DNA of 21,279 nucleotides from positions 1 through 21,279 of the forward strand of contig JBGAIL010000073.1 in assembly GCA_044225565.1 (NCBI GenBank), in the 5' to 3' direction. The notes beneath the pieces were generated by a model. That model was not told where the DNA came from and made no database searches. It saw only the letters and a program-made list of their open reading frames with translations. This document shows, in pieces, positions 7,997 to 17,600 of this stretch (position 1 is the stretch's first letter; every line of letters begins with the position of its first letter). A program made the position numbers and the translations under genes. Source of the stretch: CAVXAE01 sp044225565. Lineage in GTDB: Bacteria > Pseudomonadota > Gammaproteobacteria > Steroidobacterales > Steroidobacteraceae.

Positions 7997-9430
7997 ATGC
8001 CGCTGCGGCCATTGTTGATCGCCATCCTTGCCGCGGGCGCGGCCCCGCTGTCGCAGGCCCAGGAGTCGCGGCACGGCCCGGAAGTCTTCGGCGATCAGGG
8101 CGGCGACGCCTCCCGGAGCTTCATGCAGCCGCGGGGAACGGATACGCGCTCTGTCGATTTCGTCGTCGACGAAGGCACGAACGTCTCGCTGGACGTCTCT
8201 GCGAAGGGCGGCTGGCTGGTGTTCGATCTTCTCGGGCATCTCTATCGCGTGGACGCCAAAGGGGGTCCGGCGCAGGCGCTGACGCAGGGCAGCGGCGTCG
8301 CACTGAACGTAACGCCGGCCGTCTCGCCCGACGGCCGCCGTATCGCCTTCGCTTCCGACCGGTCGGGGCAGCCCAACCTCTGGGTGATGAACGCGGACGG
8401 CTCGGCGCCCGTCGCGCTGACGAAGGATCCCGAAGCCCGCTACATGGAGCCGGCCTGGGCGCCGGACGGCCGCTCGATCGCCGTAGTGCGCAGAAGCGCC
8501 GTGCCGGGCTTCGGGGTCTACATCCCGCGGACGGAGATCTGGTCCGTGCCGGCGGAGGGCGGCACGCCTCGCCTGCTCGTCCGCCCCTCGAACGATGCCG
8601 GGCCGCCCGTCGAAGTGTTTGGCGCGCCCGCCTTCAGTCCCGACGGCCGTTACCTCTATTTCCACCGGTCGCTCGCCTCGGTGTGCAATCCGCTGAAGCG
8701 AAGCCGGTATCGCCTCCAGCGTCTCGAGCTCTCCACCGGAAAGGTGATCGAGGTGCGGGCATCGATGGCGCCCGTCACGCCGGATTGCGAAACGGAAGTG
8801 CTGCGCACCGAGGAGGAGACCGAGCCGCGCCCTTCTCCGGACGGCCGCTACCTGGCGTTTGCGTTGACCTCCGCCCGCGAGACGTTGAGCTATCGCGGCC
8901 ACGACTTCCGTCCAGCCACCGCGCTCGTGATCCGGAATCTCGCGAGCGGCGAAGAGCGGCGCCTGGCCGCGCCCATCGCCTCCGCGATGACCTTCGCGCT
9001 GCAGGAATGGCTCGAGATGAATCCCTCGAGCCTCAGCTGGTCGGCGGACGGCAAGCGGGTGTACTACATGGCCTCGGGGCACATCCACTCGGCCGACGTC
9101 TCGAGCGGCAAGCAGGGCACCGTTCCGTTCCAGGCGCGAGTGCATCGCGCGCTGTCGCAACAGATCTGGCCCAAGCGCTCGCTCGATACGAACGATTCCT
9201 TCTCGCCGACGCTGCTGCAATGGACGAGCACGTCGCCGGATGGCAAGTCCCTCGCGTTCATCGCCGCCGGCAGACTGTGGATTGCCTCCGGCAACGAATC
9301 GAGCTCCCGGCAGGTCGACACCTCGGCTGTCGAGGACGATGCGCTGCTCTACACGCCGGCGTGGTCGCCGTCGGGTGATGCGATCGCCTTCGCGGCCTGG
9401 GGCCCGAAGTCGGGTGGCCACGTGTGGTGA
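7997..9430 (+). CDS. N-terminal fragment of split gene: signal peptide and PD40/TolB-like propeller
   Basis: 477 codons up to the premature TGA. The cleavable signal peptide ends near residue 21-23 (SQAQ). It is followed by propeller blades with the recurring SPDGR motif, for example VSPDGRRIAFASDRSGQPNL, APDGRSIAVV, FSPDGRYLYFHRS and SPDGRYLAFAL. The strand pattern is typical of TolB/WD40-like beta-propellers. In intact homologous architecture this propeller precedes an amidohydrolase and is thought to shape substrate access, as in S9 peptidases. As a stand-alone product it would lack any catalytic site. The promoter-like element at 7929-7965 would drive it. Confidence 0.75.
   Translation: MPLRPLLIAILAAGAAPLSQAQESRHGPEVFGDQGGDASRSFMQPRGTDTRSVDFVVDEGTNVSLDVSAKGGWLVFDLLGHLYRVDAKGGPAQALTQGSGVALNVTPAVSPDGRRIAFASDRSGQPNLWVMNADGSAPVALTKDPEARYMEPAWAPDGRSIAVVRRSAVPGFGVYIPRTEIWSVPAEGGTPRLLVRPSNDAGPPVEVFGAPAFSPDGRYLYFHRSLASVCNPLKRSRYRLQRLELSTGKVIEVRASMAPVTPDCETEVLRTEEETEPRPSPDGRYLAFALTSARETLSYRGHDFRPATALVIRNLASGEERRLAAPIASAMTFALQEWLEMNPSSLSWSADGKRVYYMASGHIHSADVSSGKQGTVPFQARVHRALSQQIWPKRSLDTNDSFSPTLLQWTSTSPDGKSLAFIAAGRLWIASGNESSSRQVDTSAVEDDALLYTPAWSPSGDAIAFAAWGPKSGGHVW
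9428..9430 (+). other. In-frame premature stop codon (TGA)
   Basis: TGG TGA TAT in the frame opened at 7997; the frame stays open for another 631 codons afterwards. The aligned position in the paralogue (17748-14614) is Lys. A single substitution restores a sense codon. Confidence 0.85.
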
Positions 9431-9436
9431 TATGCC

Positions 9437-11323
9437 GTGCGCACCGGCGAGCTGCAACGCGTCACTCGAGTCGCGGGAAGATATCTCTATCCCGTGTGGG
9501 GAAAGGATGCGGATACGCTGGCGTACCTGCAGAGCTCATCGCCTTTGCGGCTGTCGCTGCAGATTTACGACTCGCCTTTCGACGATGCCGTCTGGGACGT
9601 CGTCGTCGGCAAGCCCGGCGAAGCGATGCGCAAGGTGGGCGAGACGGACCGGCCGCAACCGCTGTCGTTCGGCCAGGATGGCCGCGTACGCTACGTGAAG
9701 CACGTTCGCGCGGCGGCCGGTGCGGGCGGCGCGCCCGGTATCAACGAATCGCTGAGCCTCGAATCGGTCGACCCCGTCACGCTCGCGGCACGCAGCGAGG
9801 TGAGCATCGCACCGGTTCCCTGGTACTGGCCCGAAGCTCAGTTGTCGCCGGACGGCAAGTGGATCTCGATCATCCTGAGCAACCGGGCCTACGCGTGCGA
9901 AGCGTCGAGGCTCGACGAGCGTCGCTTCGACATCTCGACGGCGGCCGCCTTCGATATCTGCAAGCGGCTCGATCACAGCGGCGCCTGGTTCTCCCACTGG
10001 CGCGACGCGCGAACGCTCGAGTATTCGCAAGGCAGCACGCAGATTTCCGTCGACGTCGAGCGGGACACCCGCAGCAGTCGGCCCGTGTCCGCCTCGGTGC
10101 AGAGGCCGAAGCCGCGCGCAGTCCTGCTGCGAAACGCGACGCTGATCCCGCTGGACGGCGGAAAGGCCTCGAGACGCGGCGACATCGCGGTGGTGGACCA
10201 CAGGATCACCTGCGTCGGAGAGTGCAACGCCGGCGCCGGGACGGAAGTCATCGATGTCGCCGGCAAGTTCATCGTTCCCGGATTCATCGACACGCACGAT
10301 CACACCACTCGCATGCCGAACGACTTCACCTACCCCGGCGAGTGGAAGTCGCGCGTGAGCCTCGCATATGGCGTGACCACGCGGTACGACCCCTTCACGC
10401 GCAACCGCATCATCTTCCCGCTCTGGGATCTCACCGAAGCCGGCCGCCTCGTCGGGCCCAGGTCGTTCGGCTCCGGCGACGCCATCGATGCAACCATCCC
10501 CGCGGGCGGGCCCATCGCTTTCTTCCACTATGAGTGGCCGCTGCTCACCGCCGCCGACGCGGAATACGAAGTGGCATGGCGCGCTCGCCTGGGCTCACCC
10601 ATATTCAAATATTACTCGGCGTGGAATCGCGCACAGGGACAGCTCCTGCGCTCCGCGATCCGCGCCAACGGCACGGTCAACGTGACGAGCGAAGGGCTGT
10701 CGGTCCAGCAGGAGGTCTCGTGGGTCCTGGACGGACAGACCCTGTTCGAGCACGCGCTCTCGGGGCTGCCGGTCTATCGCGACGTCGCGCAGTTCATGGG
10801 CCGGGCCGGGATCGTCTACACGCCGACCCTGATCGCCGTGGAGTCGGTCAACTACTTCCGCTCCGACCCTCAGGTGTATGCGGACCTGGACTACGCCACG
10901 TACGCATCGCCCGAGATCGTGCAGCGCCACATCGCGATGTCCCGCACTCCCGCATCGGTGCTGCGGGAGGGATTGGTGAACAGCGAGGTCCAGGCGGAAG
11001 CAGCCAAGGACATCGCGGCCTATGGCGGAAGGGTCTCCGTGGGCTCCCACGGTGAGATCCCCGGAATCGCGACGCACCTCGAGATCCAGCTGCTGTCCGC
11101 CGCCATGGGACCCGTGGAAGCGCTGCGCGCGGCTTCGCTGAACGGCGCATACAAGCTGGGCATGGAAGCGGAGCTCGGCTCGATCGAGGTGGGCAAGGTT
11201 GCCGATCTCGTCGTGCTCGATGCCGATCCGCTCGCGGACATCCGCAACACGAGGAAGATCCACTCCGTGGTACTGGGCGGGAAAGTCTATCCCCGAGCCA
11301 GCCTGGCGAGCACGCTACCGTGA
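9437..11323 (+). CDS. C-terminal fragment of split gene: remaining propeller blades and amidohydrolase domain
   Basis: 628 codons from the first possible restart (GTG 9437) after the premature stop. It holds the remaining blades, then the amidohydrolase. Numbered on the restored protein, the domain shows VPGFIDTHDHT (His767, His769), Lys871 in IFKYYSAW (candidate carboxylated Lys), VTSEG, His919 in LFEHAL and His1018 in GSHGEIPG. It ends with the family C-terminus GSIEVGKVADLVVLDADPL. Without the upstream part it has no signal peptide, so even if translated by reinitiation it would stay cytoplasmic. The end overlaps the convergent acyl-CoA dehydrogenase gene by 9 bp. Confidence 0.75.
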   Translation: MRTGELQRVTRVAGRYLYPVWGKDADTLAYLQSSSPLRLSLQIYDSPFDDAVWDVVVGKPGEAMRKVGETDRPQPLSFGQDGRVRYVKHVRAAAGAGGAPGINESLSLESVDPVTLAARSEVSIAPVPWYWPEAQLSPDGKWISIILSNRAYACEASRLDERRFDISTAAAFDICKRLDHSGAWFSHWRDARTLEYSQGSTQISVDVERDTRSSRPVSASVQRPKPRAVLLRNATLIPLDGGKASRRGDIAVVDHRITCVGECNAGAGTEVIDVAGKFIVPGFIDTHDHTTRMPNDFTYPGEWKSRVSLAYGVTTRYDPFTRNRIIFPLWDLTEAGRLVGPRSFGSGDAIDATIPAGGPIAFFHYEWPLLTAADAEYEVAWRARLGSPIFKYYSAWNRAQGQLLRSAIRANGTVNVTSEGLSVQQEVSWVLDGQTLFEHALSGLPVYRDVAQFMGRAGIVYTPTLIAVESVNYFRSDPQVYADLDYATYASPEIVQRHIAMSRTPASVLREGLVNSEVQAEAAKDIAAYGGRVSVGSHGEIPGIATHLEIQLLSAAMGPVEALRAASLNGAYKLGMEAELGSIEVGKVADLVVLDADPLADIRNTRKIHSVVLGGKVYPRASLASTLP

Positions 11324-12496
11324 CAGCAGGCCGTCACCGCCGCTTCCGACCAGTGCGCGGCCGATGATCAGCTGCTGGATCTGCGTGGTGCCTTCGTACA
11401 GGCGCAGCAGGCGCACGTCACGATAGAAGCGCTCGACCTTGAACTCGTTCATGTAACCCGCTCCGCCGTGGATCTGCACGCCGCGATCCGCGACGCGGCC
11501 CACCATTTCAGTGCAGAAGAGCTTGGCGCAGGATGCGCGGGCGCCGACTTCCGGATCGGCCTCGCCGGCGGCCTTGCGGTCGTAGCGCGAAGCGCAGTCG
11601 AGCACCATCGACCAGCCGGCATAGAGCTCCGAGTAGCTGTCGGCGAGCATCGCCTGCACGAGCTGGAAGTCCCCGATGCGCTTGCCGAACTGCTCGCGCT
11701 CGCGCGCGTAGGAGACGGCCTCCTCCAGGATGCGGCGCGCCATGCCGCAAGCCACTGCCGAGATGTGCAAGCGGCCGCGATCGAGGACTTTCATGGCGGT
11801 CTTGAAGCCGCGGCCCGGCACGCCACCGATGATGTTGGCCGCGGGCACGCGCACGTCCTGCAGGACTACGTCGCAGGTCTGGGTGCCCCGCTGGCCCATC
11901 TTCTTGTCCACCTTGCCCAGCACGAGGCCTGGAAGGCCGGCGGGCACGATGAACGCGGAGATTCCTGCGGCACCGGGCCCATCCGTGCGCGCCATCAGGG
12001 TGAAGGCGCCAGCGCGCGGAGCATTGGTGATGAAGCGCTTGACGCCGTTGATGACGTAGGAATCCCCGTCGCGCTCGGCGCGCGTCGCGATCGCGGCGGA
12101 GTCCGACCCGGCGCCGGGCTCGGTCAGCGCGAACGACATGACGAGCTCTCCGCTGGCCACGCGTGGCAGGATCTCCGTCTTCTGCTGCTCCGTGCCGTCC
12201 ATCAGGATGCCCTGCGAGCCGATGCCGACATTGGTGCCGAACACGGAGCGGAAGGCGAGCGAGGCCTGCCCGATCTCGTGGGCGACGCGGCATTCCTGCT
12301 CCATCGACAGGCCGAGCCCGCCGTAGGCCTCCGGGATCGACAGGCCGAACAGGCCCATCTCTTTCATCTCTTCGATGAGGCCGGCGGGCACCTCGTCGTG
12401 GTGCTCGACGTGATCTTCGGCCGGCACGAGCCGCTCACGGACGAAGCGCTGCACGGTGGCGAGCAGGAGATCGAAGGAATCGGTGTCGATGGGCAT
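11315..12496 (-). CDS. Acyl-CoA dehydrogenase
   Basis: A 393-residue flavoenzyme of normal length, predicted cytoplasmic (no signal). The alpha-helical N-domain (about 5-115) includes GLFGLSIPEAYGGLG. The middle beta-domain contains SFALTEPGAGSDSAAI, the FAD/substrate-contacting family signature. The C-domain contains REREQFGKRIGDFQLVQ and the second signature QIHGGAGYMNEFKVERFYRD. The likely catalytic base is Glu368 in LYEGTTQIQ, where MCAD-type enzymes place it. It oxidises an acyl-CoA to the 2,3-enoyl-CoA, passing electrons to ETF; chain preference cannot be read. The start MPIDTDSF (12496) was preferred because the longer reading from 12574 adds a His/Arg-rich tail unlike the family. It is last in the TBDR 2 run, 124 bp after the peptidase, so it may have its own promoter. 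Confidence 0.9.
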   Translation of the reverse strand: MPIDTDSFDLLLATVQRFVRERLVPAEDHVEHHDEVPAGLIEEMKEMGLFGLSIPEAYGGLGLSMEQECRVAHEIGQASLAFRSVFGTNVGIGSQGILMDGTEQQKTEILPRVASGELVMSFALTEPGAGSDSAAIATRAERDGDSYVINGVKRFITNAPRAGAFTLMARTDGPGAAGISAFIVPAGLPGLVLGKVDKKMGQRGTQTCDVVLQDVRVPAANIIGGVPGRGFKTAMKVLDRGRLHISAVACGMARRILEEAVSYAREREQFGKRIGDFQLVQAMLADSYSELYAGWSMVLDCASRYDRKAAGEADPEVGARASCAKLFCTEMVGRVADRGVQIHGGAGYMNEFKVERFYRDVRLLRLYEGTTQIQQLIIGRALVGSGGDGLLSR

Positions 12497-12609
12497 GGAG
12501 GATCCGGTCTGGGATGGCGAGTCGCGCACGTTGCGGACCCGTCGATGATGTGCGGCGGGCGCTGCATGCTGCAAGCCCCGCAGCGTCGGAATCGTCCAGA
12601 GCGGCGAGC

Positions 12610-12627
12610 GAGATAGCGGCCTATCTC
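12610..12627. repeat. Perfect stem-loop at the 3' end of the S9 peptidase gene
   Basis: Arms GAGATAG (12610-12616) and CTATCTC (12621-12627) surround a CGGC loop and include the peptidase stop codon (12623-12621). No T-run follows on the minus strand, so intrinsic termination is doubtful; it might be an mRNA-end or attenuation structure. The remaining ~110 bp to the acyl-CoA dehydrogenase start shows no clear feature. Confidence 0.35.
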
Positions 12628-14594
12628 AGATACTGCTCGAACCACTCGAGCGTGCGCGCGAGCAGATCCTGGGAGAAGCTGACTCTCGAGAGACCGTGAC
12701 GCTCACCCGGATAGATCACCAGCCGGGCCGGCACGCGCAGGCTCTTGAGGGCCTGGTACATCTGCTCCGAGCCTGCGATCGGGACATTGAAATCGTCCTG
12801 GCCGCCCGCGAACAGCGTCGGGGTGCGGATGCGATCCGCATGAAAAAGCGGATAGGACAACTTCATCCAGCGCCGTGGATCGGTCCAGGGCGCGCCCCAT
12901 TCGTTGTCGTAGGTGTGCACGAAGCGATCGGTGCCGTACATCGAGATGGCATTGCCACTGCCCGCGCCGGCGACCGCGGCCTTGAAGCGCTGGTCCTTGG
13001 CGATGAGATAGTTGGTCAGGATGGCGCCCTGGCTCCAGCCCCCCACGCCGAGCCGGTCCGGGTCGGCGATGTGCGCGGCGACGAGGAAGTCGATGCCAGC
13101 GATCAGATCTGCCACGTCCGTGTGGCCCCAGTCCGCGGCGATGGCCCGCGCATAGTCGCGACCGCGCCCGGAGCTGCCGCGATAGTTCACGGAAAGAACG
13201 ACGTATCCGTGCGCGGCGAGAAGTTGCTGCGTCCGCGCGAAGGCGTGCTCGTCCTGGCTGTAAGGCCCACCATGGATCCACAGCACGGTCGGGTAGCGCA
13301 TGCCCACGCGGTAATCGGGAGGCTTGAAGAGCAAGCCTTGCACGAGAATGCCATCCGCTCCCGGAAATTCGATGTCTTCGACGGAAGACAGCTGCAATCC
13401 CGAGAGCACACGCGCGTTGTGATTCGTGAGCGCTCGCGTGCTGCCGGACTCCCACGCGTACAACTCTGCGGGCGCCGCATCGGTGGCAATCGAGACTACG
13501 GCGCGACCGCGCACGCGCGATAAATCCTCCACGACGATCTTGCCGGGCATCGAACGACGCACGGAGCCGCCGACCATCGGCACCCGCGCCGGATACACGT
13601 TGCGCGAATCGATTACCAGGAACTCGACGGAGCGGCCATCCCTCGCGAAGCGCGGCTGAATCACGTCACGATCGAGCGTAGGCGCGGGATAGACCACGGA
13701 GCCGTCGTCCACGGAAACCACTGCGAGCTCCTGCACCGCGTACTGCGCATAGCGTGGCGGAGCGCCTTGTGTGTAAGCGATCAGCCGGCCGTCCGGGCTC
13801 CATGCCAGCGGCCCGTTGTCCGCTCCTTCGAACGTGGTGAGTCGGCGCGGACGCGAAGAGGCGTAGGCCTCGGCCACCCAGACATCCAGATTGTCGGTGC
13901 GCTCCCACTCCGCATCCCGGTTGCTCACGAAAGCGATTCGCCGGCCGTCGGGGGACCAGCCGGGATCCGATTCCTCGAATTCGGAGGAATCGGTGAGCGG
14001 CGAAAGCTCCCGTGTCTCGAGGTCGAAGAGATGGATGCGCGAAACCCGCGCATGCTGCACGTATCCGTCGTATTCCTTGAAGTGATAGCGGTCGAACACC
14101 ATCGGACCCGGCGCACCGGCATCGTTGGATTCCTCGACGGGAGCAATCACCAGCGCGAGACGTTTGCCGTCGGGGGACCAGGCGTACTGCTGCACGTCTC
14201 CACGAACTCGCGTAAGGAGCCTGGGATGACCATCCGCCACGCCCAAAGCCCATACCTGGGTACCTGTTTCCTCCCCCTCCCCGGGTGCAAGGAACGTCAG
14301 CTCGCGGCCATCCGGGCTCCAGCGGGGCTTCGTCGCGGAATGCGGTCCGTGAGTAATTCGTGCGTTGTCCCGGCCATCCCAACGCACTCTCCACAGCTGG
14401 GTCACCTTTCGATCCGTGCCCGGGTCGCAGCCCGTCACGGTGTAGCTGACCCATCGGCCATCCGGTGAGAGCTGTGGATCACCCACCTGCTGGAGGCGTT
14501 GAATGTCCTGCAGGCCGAAACGAGCTGGGACAGCGGCAGTCGCCGCTCCGGGTGAGAACGAGCCCAGCGCCACGGCGAGCGTGAGGAACGTCAT
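12621..14594 (-). CDS. S9 family peptidase (prolyl oligopeptidase / acylaminoacyl-peptidase type)
   Basis: A 657-residue protein with a signal peptide (MTFLTLAVALG, ending near ATAA), probably periplasmic. The N-terminal beta-propeller has PD40-type blades (QLSPDGRWVSY, RWSPDGRELTF, AWSPDGKRLAL, WSPDGRRIAFVSNRD). The C-terminal alpha/beta hydrolase has TVLWIHGGPYSQDEH, VNYRGSSGRGRDYA and the nucleophile elbow GGWSQGA (Ser521). Asp601 (QDDFNVP) and His633 (GERHG) complete a plausible triad. S9 enzymes remove short N-terminal pieces from peptides; this group also includes lasso-peptide isopeptidases, but specificity is not readable here. The start at 14594 lies 19 nt after the amidohydrolase stop. 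ATG 14651 would overlap that gene and put a polar extension before the signal peptide. It is third in the TBDR 2 run. Confidence 0.9.
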   Translation of the reverse strand: MTFLTLAVALGSFSPGAATAAVPARFGLQDIQRLQQVGDPQLSPDGRWVSYTVTGCDPGTDRKVTQLWRVRWDGRDNARITHGPHSATKPRWSPDGRELTFLAPGEGEETGTQVWALGVADGHPRLLTRVRGDVQQYAWSPDGKRLALVIAPVEESNDAGAPGPMVFDRYHFKEYDGYVQHARVSRIHLFDLETRELSPLTDSSEFEESDPGWSPDGRRIAFVSNRDAEWERTDNLDVWVAEAYASSRPRRLTTFEGADNGPLAWSPDGRLIAYTQGAPPRYAQYAVQELAVVSVDDGSVVYPAPTLDRDVIQPRFARDGRSVEFLVIDSRNVYPARVPMVGGSVRRSMPGKIVVEDLSRVRGRAVVSIATDAAPAELYAWESGSTRALTNHNARVLSGLQLSSVEDIEFPGADGILVQGLLFKPPDYRVGMRYPTVLWIHGGPYSQDEHAFARTQQLLAAHGYVVLSVNYRGSSGRGRDYARAIAADWGHTDVADLIAGIDFLVAAHIADPDRLGVGGWSQGAILTNYLIAKDQRFKAAVAGAGSGNAISMYGTDRFVHTYDNEWGAPWTDPRRWMKLSYPLFHADRIRTPTLFAGGQDDFNVPIAGSEQMYQALKSLRVPARLVIYPGERHGLSRVSFSQDLLARTLEWFEQYLR

Positions 14595-14613
14595 CGTCGA
14601 CCGCGAAGCGTCA

Positions 14614-17600
14614 CTACGGTGCGGCGGCGTCGCGGCCATGCAGGACGCCATCCTTCATCACGCTGCGGATCGCGCGCGTGTTGTGGATGTCGTCGAGCGG
14701 ATCGGCATCGAGCAAGACCAGATCCGCGATCCTGCCCGGAGCGATCGAGCCGATATCCCGCTCCAGGCCCAGGAATCTCGCGCCATTGAGGCTCGAAGCC
14801 TCGAGCGCCCGCAAGGGGCCGAGCCCGCGGGACAGCATCCAGATTTCCTGGTGCGCCGCAAACCCCGGACCGTGGCTGGCCATCGTCGCCAGGCCGCCTT
14901 CGCGCGTCACGTCCGCAGCGAACTTCGTCTGGAAAGGGAATGGATAGTCCGTGGTCGCGCGCACCACTCGCAACCGCTCGCCTTCGTCAGCGAAGTAGCC
15001 TGAGTTCGCCACGGCCCCTTCGATGCCGAGGGTGGCATTGAAGATGAACCGGGCCTGCCCGAAGAAACGTGCGGCATCGGCGTACAGCGGCACCATCGTC
15101 GGAACGTGCTGCGCGCCCGTGTAGCCTTCCATCGCCAGACTCAACCCGTATTCGAAGAAACCCGTCTCCAGGTGCCCGGTGATGGCCAGGCCCGCGCTGC
15201 GAGCCGCCTCGGCGAGCTGTTGGCGCTCGGAAGCGGAGGCGAGTTGCAGATTCTTGAGCGCCACCGCCCCCGCATGCTGGTTCTTGCCGGCCTCGTGGCG
15301 CGCATCCTCCAGGTTGCGAACCTCCACGTAGTCCGTCCGCGCATTGTCGTCGTTGCGGAAATAGTCGGCGGCGGAGAAGAGTCGCGGGCCGCGAAGCACT
15401 CCCGCCTCCACGAGCTCGGCCAGCGGGTAGATGTAACTGCTCGCGTCGGAAGGCGCGAACGTCGTCGTGATGCCGTAGGAGAGCTCCTCCTCCAGCTCCT
15501 CGCTGCGGGGCGGCGTCAGCACGTCGGCCGGCGGACGGATGGCCGAGTGCATGTCGACGAGGCCTGGAATGATGGTGGCGCCCTGCGCGTCGATGGCTCT
15601 GGAAACACCGCGAAGATCGCACTGCCCCACGCACGCGATCCGGCGGCCCCGCACGACGATCGTTCCATTCTCGATCACGCTGCCGCGATCGAGCGTGATG
15701 ATGCGGGCATCGCGCAAGGCCACGCTGGTGCCGTCATCAGGCCGCTGCATTTCCAGATGCAGCCGCCGTTGTCGCGTGCGGCCCGATGCCATATCGCGAA
15801 CCACGTAGGTCTGCGCACCCGTGAGCTGCAGCTGGCTCTCGTTCAGCCAGCGGGGATCGCGCGCTCCCTGCGCGCTGAGACGCTCCACGCGCATGGGCGT
15901 TCTGCCGTACAGATCGTCTCGTGACAACGATTGTGCGGAGGCACCCGACCCGAAAGGCGCAACGAAGACATCGGAGCGTTTTTCGATGGCCACCCAGCGG
16001 CCCTCCGGCGAGGGTGCGACCACTTCGGAGTACGGCAGAGTCATATGCACACGCCGCTCCGAACCATCCGGCCGCACGGACACCAGTCGCGTCTGCGGCT
16101 CGAACTTCCGGCGCAAGTGCTCAGTAAAGAAAAGCCTTCCTTCGGGACCGTGCACCGGCACGGGCGGTGCGAAACTGGATTCCGCGAGCGTGGCGACGTG
16201 AATGCGCTCGCCGCCGGCAGCCGGTATCCGCCACAGCTCGTAGTCGCCGGCCCGCGCGCCGGCACCGCATCGCTCGACGATCCTGCACACGTCCACCGCG
16301 AACACGGCACTGCCATCGGCACTCCAGAGTGGGTTCAGATAGCCCGAAGGAAGCGTCGTCAGCTGGCTGAGCTCACCGGAAATCGACGACACCTTCCACA
16401 GATGCCCGCTCTGCGGCCGTTCCCGCGTGACGAAAGCGAGCCATCGTCCGTCCGCCGACCAAGTCGGCATGAATTCGGTGACCAGGGGCATTCCCGTGGT
16501 GAGGCGATGCGCCGAGCGCTCCGAGACCTTCCTGATCCAGTGCCGGCCCAATGCCTGGAATACGAGCCTGCGACCATCCGGTGAGGCACTCGCCCACCTG
16601 AAGCTCTTCACCGACGCAGGCGAGTCGGAGATGCGGCGCGCGACCTGCACGCGCTGGGAGATGACGCGATGGACGCGCGCCGAAAAACCGAGGCTCTGCA
16701 CCGTGCCCGCATCCGCAGCCACCCTGCGGATGCCGCCACCCTGGGCAATGAGAATGTGCCGGCTTTGCGGCTCCCAGGCGTATCGAGGCAGCAATGCGGG
16801 AACGACGCCGTTGATGTTCCCGCCATCGGCGATGTCCGGATCGATGTCCTGCATCAGCAGCCGTTCCGCCCCGCTTCGCAGATCGCGCAACCACAAGCCG
16901 TTGCGCGGCCCGTAGAGGATGCCGCCGCGATTCATGACCTCACCCGCCGTGCGGCGCGCGAACGCGAGCCAGCGCCCATCGGGAGACACTACCGGCGCCA
17001 GCCCAGAGGTCAGCACCTGGACCGCGCGGCTCGCCAGGTCCATCCGGGCGATGCGATAGTCGCCGCGGGTGAGATCGATGGTGTCGGCGTCCGCGCCCGC
17101 GAAGAACTGGTAGTAGAGGAACCTCCCGTCCGGACTGAATGATGCGGAGGAAGCGCCCGGCGCCGTGGCCTCGTCCGTCAGGGGCGCGGGAGCGCCGCCG
17201 TCCGCGGAGTAGCGCCAAAGGCCGAGAGCGGCCTGGAGATAATTTCCCGCCGTACGGGTGCTCTGGCGCTGCGCGACGATGGCGCGGCCATCAGGGCTCC
17301 ATACCGGAGAAGCCACCACGATGTCCTTTTCCGCCACGAGCAGGCGCGGCTGCGTTCCATCCGGGCGCATGAGCCACAGGTTGTGGTAGCCGCCGCGCTC
17401 CGAAACGAAGGCGATCGCTCGCCCATCCGGTGAGTACTTCGGATGGAAGTTCACCGCGATGCCGCTGTCCTGCGTCAGACAACTCGCGGCCCCGCCGGAT
17501 GCGGGCATCCTGTACAGATGCCCGAGCAGATCGAGAACGATCCATCGCCCGTCGGGCGAGGGATCCAGGGAGGTCCAGCTGGCTTCCGTGGCGACGAAGT

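Larger units (their letters stand above)
7997..11323 (+). pseudogene. Exported TolB-like beta-propeller / amidohydrolase, split by an in-frame TGA (copy 1)
   Basis: One reading frame of 1109 codons is interrupted only at codon 478 (TGA, 9428-9430). Coding sequence continues in the same frame to 11323. The intact paralogue at 17748-14614 aligns across the break: GGHVW-stop-YAVRTGELQRVT here against SGHLWKVSSISGELSQLT there. The two pieces are therefore one ancestral gene. The start at 7997 has GAGGAG 9 nt upstream and is followed by a signal peptide (LLIAILAAGAAPLSQAQ). Repeated SPDGRRIAFASD-type PD40 blades form the N-terminal propeller, and an amidohydrolase domain (about 705-1100) follows. 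One C-to-T change (CGA to TGA) would explain the stop. Alternatives are a sequencing error or readthrough. As read, the N-terminal part would be exported without the catalytic domain. Confidence 0.85.

Noticed and set aside
9428..9430. TGA as a selenocysteine codon
   Set aside because: The paralogue has Lys there and not Cys, the position is in a propeller loop rather than an active site, and no obvious selenocysteine-family context exists.
10805..10820. CGTCTAC match resembling the -10-like block
   Set aside because: It lies inside the amidohydrolase coding region, matches only the core, and has no upstream block or downstream gene start.
12497..12574. N-terminal extension of the acyl-CoA dehydrogenase
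   Set aside because: The extra residues are His/Arg-rich and unlike family N-termini; MPIDTDSF gives a normal length.
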